Of a stretch of 64,000 nucleotides of DNA, positions 61,683 to 64,000 are shown piece after piece (position 1 is the stretch's first letter; every line of letters begins with the position of its first letter). The DNA is from Microvirga sp. BSC39 (lineage in GTDB: Bacteria > Pseudomonadota > Alphaproteobacteria > Rhizobiales > Beijerinckiaceae). The notes below the pieces were generated by a model that made no database searches, was not told the origin of the DNA, and worked only from the letters and a program-made list of their open reading frames with translations. The position numbers were made by a program, and so were the translations under genes. The stretch lies in contig NZ_JPUG01000070.1 of NCBI RefSeq assembly GCF_000739015.1, forward strand, positions 62,001-126,000, read 5' to 3'.

Positions 61683-63617
61683 TCAGGCGACCTTCACGGC
61701 GTGTTTCAGGGCATCCAGGGTATGCACCAGCTCGTGCGCAGGCTTGGGACGCCCGAAGTAATAGCCCTGCGCGTCGGTGCACCCGGCAGCCTGGATCTGG
61801 CGCAGCTGATCTTCCGTCTCGACGCCCTCGGCCACGGTGGGCATGCCCAGGCTGCTGCCGAGATTGGCAACGGATTGCACGATCGCCAGGCAATCGGCCC
61901 GCTGCGACATTTCCCGGACGAAGGACTGGTCGATCTTGATCTTGTCGAACGGGAAGCTGCGCAGATAGCTCAGCGACGAATAGCCGGTTCCAAAATCGTC
62001 CATGGCGATGCGCACGCCGAGCCGGCGCAGCTGATGCAGGGTCGAGACAGTCATCTCGTTGTCCTGGAGCAGCACCGACTCGGTGATCTCCAGTTCCAGC
62101 CTGTTTGGATCCAGTCCGGACTCCGCCAGGGCGCGGCTCACGCTCTGCACCAGCCCGCGGCTGCGGAATTGCACGGGCGAGAGATTGACGGCCACGTGAA
62201 TGTTCCGGGGCCAGCCCGCAGCCTCCCGGCACGCCTGCTCGATGACCCAATCGCCCAAGGGCACGATGAGGCCCGTATTCTCGATGACGGGAATGAACTC
62301 TCCAGGCGGAACGAGCCCACGCTCCGGATGGTGCCAGCGCAGCAGCGCCTCGAAGCCCCCGATCTCGTTGGCCTCGATGTTGATCTGAGGCTGGTAGAAA
62401 AGCTCGAACTCGCCGGCTCCCATCGCCTTGCGCAGATTGACCTCCAGCGCGCGGCGAGCCTGCAGCTGGGCATCCATGTCGGGCTCGAAGAAGCGAAACG
62501 TGCCTCGACCGTCGGCCTTGGCGTGATAGAGCGCCATGTCGGCATGCTTCAGGATCTGGCTCGAGGTGACAGGGCCTTGAGCCAAGGCGATGCCGATGCT
62601 CGTGCCGATGAAGATCTCCTGGCCGTTGACGCTGAACGGCGCGCGCAGGGCCTCCACGATCCGCGAGGCGAGAGCCGCGCTCTCCTCGGGTCTGCGGATA
62701 CCCGTCTGCAGAATGGCGAACTCGTCACCGCCGAAGCGGGAGATCAGGTTCCGCACCTGACCTTCATGCGAGGGGATGCAGTCTCGAAGACGCTCAGCAA
62801 CGGCCTTGAGCAATTCGTCGCCCGTTTCGTGGCCGAAGGAATCGTTCACGTCCTTGAAGTGGTCGAGATCCAGGTAGGACACGGCGATGGTGCGCCCGTT
62901 CGATCTCCTGCTCGACAGTGCTTGCTCCAGCTGGTTGCGAAGCACCACGCGGTTCGGCAGCCCCGTCAGCGCATCCTGATGGGCAAGGACATGCAACTCC
63001 TCATGGGCATGCCCGAGCAGGCGGTTGTGCCGGTTGAGGAGGATGATCAGGACGACTCCGATGAGGATCAAACTCACCGCGATGCCCGAGAAGGCCCAAT
63101 GCAGCCGGATCAGCTCCTGCTGATCCTTCTGGACGAGCGCAGCGCCATGGTTGTGCGAAGCCGATGCGAGCTGCGCGAGGGGACCTTCCAGAGGGTTCAG
63201 GATTTCGAGGGCTTCCTGTGCCGCCTCCGGCCGCTGACCGATCTCCTCGATGAGCGGCTGCACCGCCGCAAGTCTTTTCTGAAACTCGACGAGGGTCTCA
63301 CCGTGCTCCGGGCTGGTCTGCAGAAGGTCCTTGAAGCTGCCTTCATTCAGGATCTGCGCGCGCCCAAGCAGGATGTCGTAGCGCAGCCGGACTTCGTCCT
63401 GGTCGAGTTTGCTTTTGCCGCTGGCGAACTCCGCCAGCCGCTGTTCCAGCCTCATGAACTCGGATGTGGCCTGTCCCGCCTCCCAGGCTGGGTTGTAGAC
63501 GGAGATCTGCCGCAGCGCGCCTTGGCGCTGAACAACCAGCACCGAAATGTAAACGGCGGCTATCAGGAAGCCACCGATTACGAGGGCAACTACCGTTTTG
63601 AAAGTGCGCAGCGACAA
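61683..63617 (-). CDS. Membrane GGDEF-EAL c-di-GMP protein
   Basis: A 644-residue protein: helix near residues 8-30, periplasmic helical sensor domain (about 31-170), second helix near 175-198, GGDEF domain with intact RFGGDEFAIL, and EAL domain with FEALLRW, NLSPVQF, LEITESVL and MDDFGTGYSSL, so both synthase and phosphodiesterase sites look complete. The net activity cannot be told. It starts 31 bases after a molybdopterin-domain gene, with which it is probably co-transcribed. Confidence 0.92.
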   Translation of the reverse strand: MSLRTFKTVVALVIGGFLIAAVYISVLVVQRQGALRQISVYNPAWEAGQATSEFMRLEQRLAEFASGKSKLDQDEVRLRYDILLGRAQILNEGSFKDLLQTSPEHGETLVEFQKRLAAVQPLIEEIGQRPEAAQEALEILNPLEGPLAQLASASHNHGAALVQKDQQELIRLHWAFSGIAVSLILIGVVLIILLNRHNRLLGHAHEELHVLAHQDALTGLPNRVVLRNQLEQALSSRRSNGRTIAVSYLDLDHFKDVNDSFGHETGDELLKAVAERLRDCIPSHEGQVRNLISRFGGDEFAILQTGIRRPEESAALASRIVEALRAPFSVNGQEIFIGTSIGIALAQGPVTSSQILKHADMALYHAKADGRGTFRFFEPDMDAQLQARRALEVNLRKAMGAGEFELFYQPQINIEANEIGGFEALLRWHHPERGLVPPGEFIPVIENTGLIVPLGDWVIEQACREAAGWPRNIHVAVNLSPVQFRSRGLVQSVSRALAESGLDPNRLELEITESVLLQDNEMTVSTLHQLRRLGVRIAMDDFGTGYSSLSYLRSFPFDKIKIDQSFVREMSQRADCLAIVQSVANLGSSLGMPTVAEGVETEDQLRQIQAAGCTDAQGYYFGRPKPAHELVHTLDALKHAVKVA

Positions 63618-63648
63618 TGGGCGGCCTCCGGACCCTGTCCGTCCCTTG

Positions 63649-63999
63649 CTATCTCACGTCGATCCGGGCGACCTGCCAAGCCGATCGGGCATAATACGTC
63701 TGGCTCTTCAGATCAGGATTGCTGTCGTAGGGATAGATGATGAACAGGGGACCCTTGTCCCGTATGGGCATGTACTCGCCGTTGCGCTTGAGGGCGAGGA
63801 TCACGTTGAACTTCCGAAAATCCTCGATCGGGATGTCGGTGGTGTAGTCGTTCAGGGCGACCACGACGACGCGCTCGCCGGTCGCGCCGACGTGCTTCAG
63901 CAGCTTGTCGAGGGAGACGCCTTCGAACGTGTTCTTGCCCTCGTGCCAAGGGGTTGTGGTCTCTATGGTGACCATGCCGAGCGCCTCGAGCATGGCTCG
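63649..63999 (-). CDS. Molybdopterin-dependent oxidoreductase-domain protein (5' end outside window)
   Basis: The last 116 or so codons are visible and the frame is open to the window edge. FEGVSLDKLLKHVGATGERV, VVVALNDYTTDIPIEDF and RDKGPLFIIYPYD match the sulfite-oxidase-like molybdopterin-binding domain; the part that would carry the cofactor Cys is outside. Small stand-alone versions of this domain often precede GGDEF or kinase genes, as here, and may be sensors. That role is inference. Confidence 0.75.
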   Translation of the reverse strand, partial: RAMLEALGMVTIETTTPWHEGKNTFEGVSLDKLLKHVGATGERVVVVALNDYTTDIPIEDFRKFNVILALKRNGEYMPIRDKGPLFIIYPYDSNPDLKSQTYYARSAWQVARIDVR

Positions 64000-64000
64000 G

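Overview
The window is high-GC chromosomal DNA from an alphaproteobacterium of the order Hyphomicrobiales (Rhizobiales), plausibly Methylobacteriaceae such as Microvirga; species cannot be named from it. The evidence is a DivL-type pseudokinase beside tsaE, alphaproteobacterial AddAB, the trpFBA-accD-folC order, HWE and HisKA_2 kinases, GANTC-rich origin DNA, EcfG-type promoters and the palindromic intergenic repeats usual in this order. Almost all of it is coding. I see no tRNA, rRNA, CRISPR array, phage or insertion sequence.

0-11.6 kb (+): 3' part of a DivL-like protein, a TsaE/AmgK-like fusion, a MurU-like nucleotidyltransferase, addB, addA and trxA. 11.9-22 kb (-): rpsA, then sppA, ihfB, a LapA-domain protein, an ornithine-cyclodeaminase-like protein, trpF, trpB, trpA, accD and folC, closely spaced. 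22-30.6 kb: a DsbA-fold isomerase, argG, two sensor kinases ending tail to tail, and typA behind a long leader with a near-consensus sigma70 promoter. 30.6-38 kb: a GST, three tandem genes for small disordered proteins, then a minus-strand series ubiE-ubiB-coaBC-dut-rrf2-cysK with ATGA overlaps.

38-50 kb is the replication region: mutM, an enoyl-CoA hydratase, a TSUP permease and rpsT, then a 780-base gap with DnaA boxes and twelve GANTC sites in 335 bases (probable oriC), then dnaA, dnaN, recF, a CPBP protease, a LysE exporter and gyrB.

50-64 kb is accessory: a diguanylate cyclase, a DoxX/YciI/VOC operon divergent from an HxlR regulator, and from 54 to 60 kb a run of small, envelope or metabolic genes (dienelactone hydrolase, patatin, a 59-residue protein, BON protein, SemiSWEET plus HAD phosphatase, esterase plus Clp1-like kinase, proline-rich peptide). 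Nearly every transcription unit in that run is preceded by GGAAC-N16/17-(C/G)GTT or a close variant, the signature of the general stress sigma factor EcfG. This looks like an unrecognised general-stress gene cluster and is the most interesting signal here, with the GANTC-dense origin second. The window ends with a MipA-type porin, a QueD-like protein lacking the usual cysteine, a GGDEF-EAL protein and a truncated molybdopterin-domain protein.
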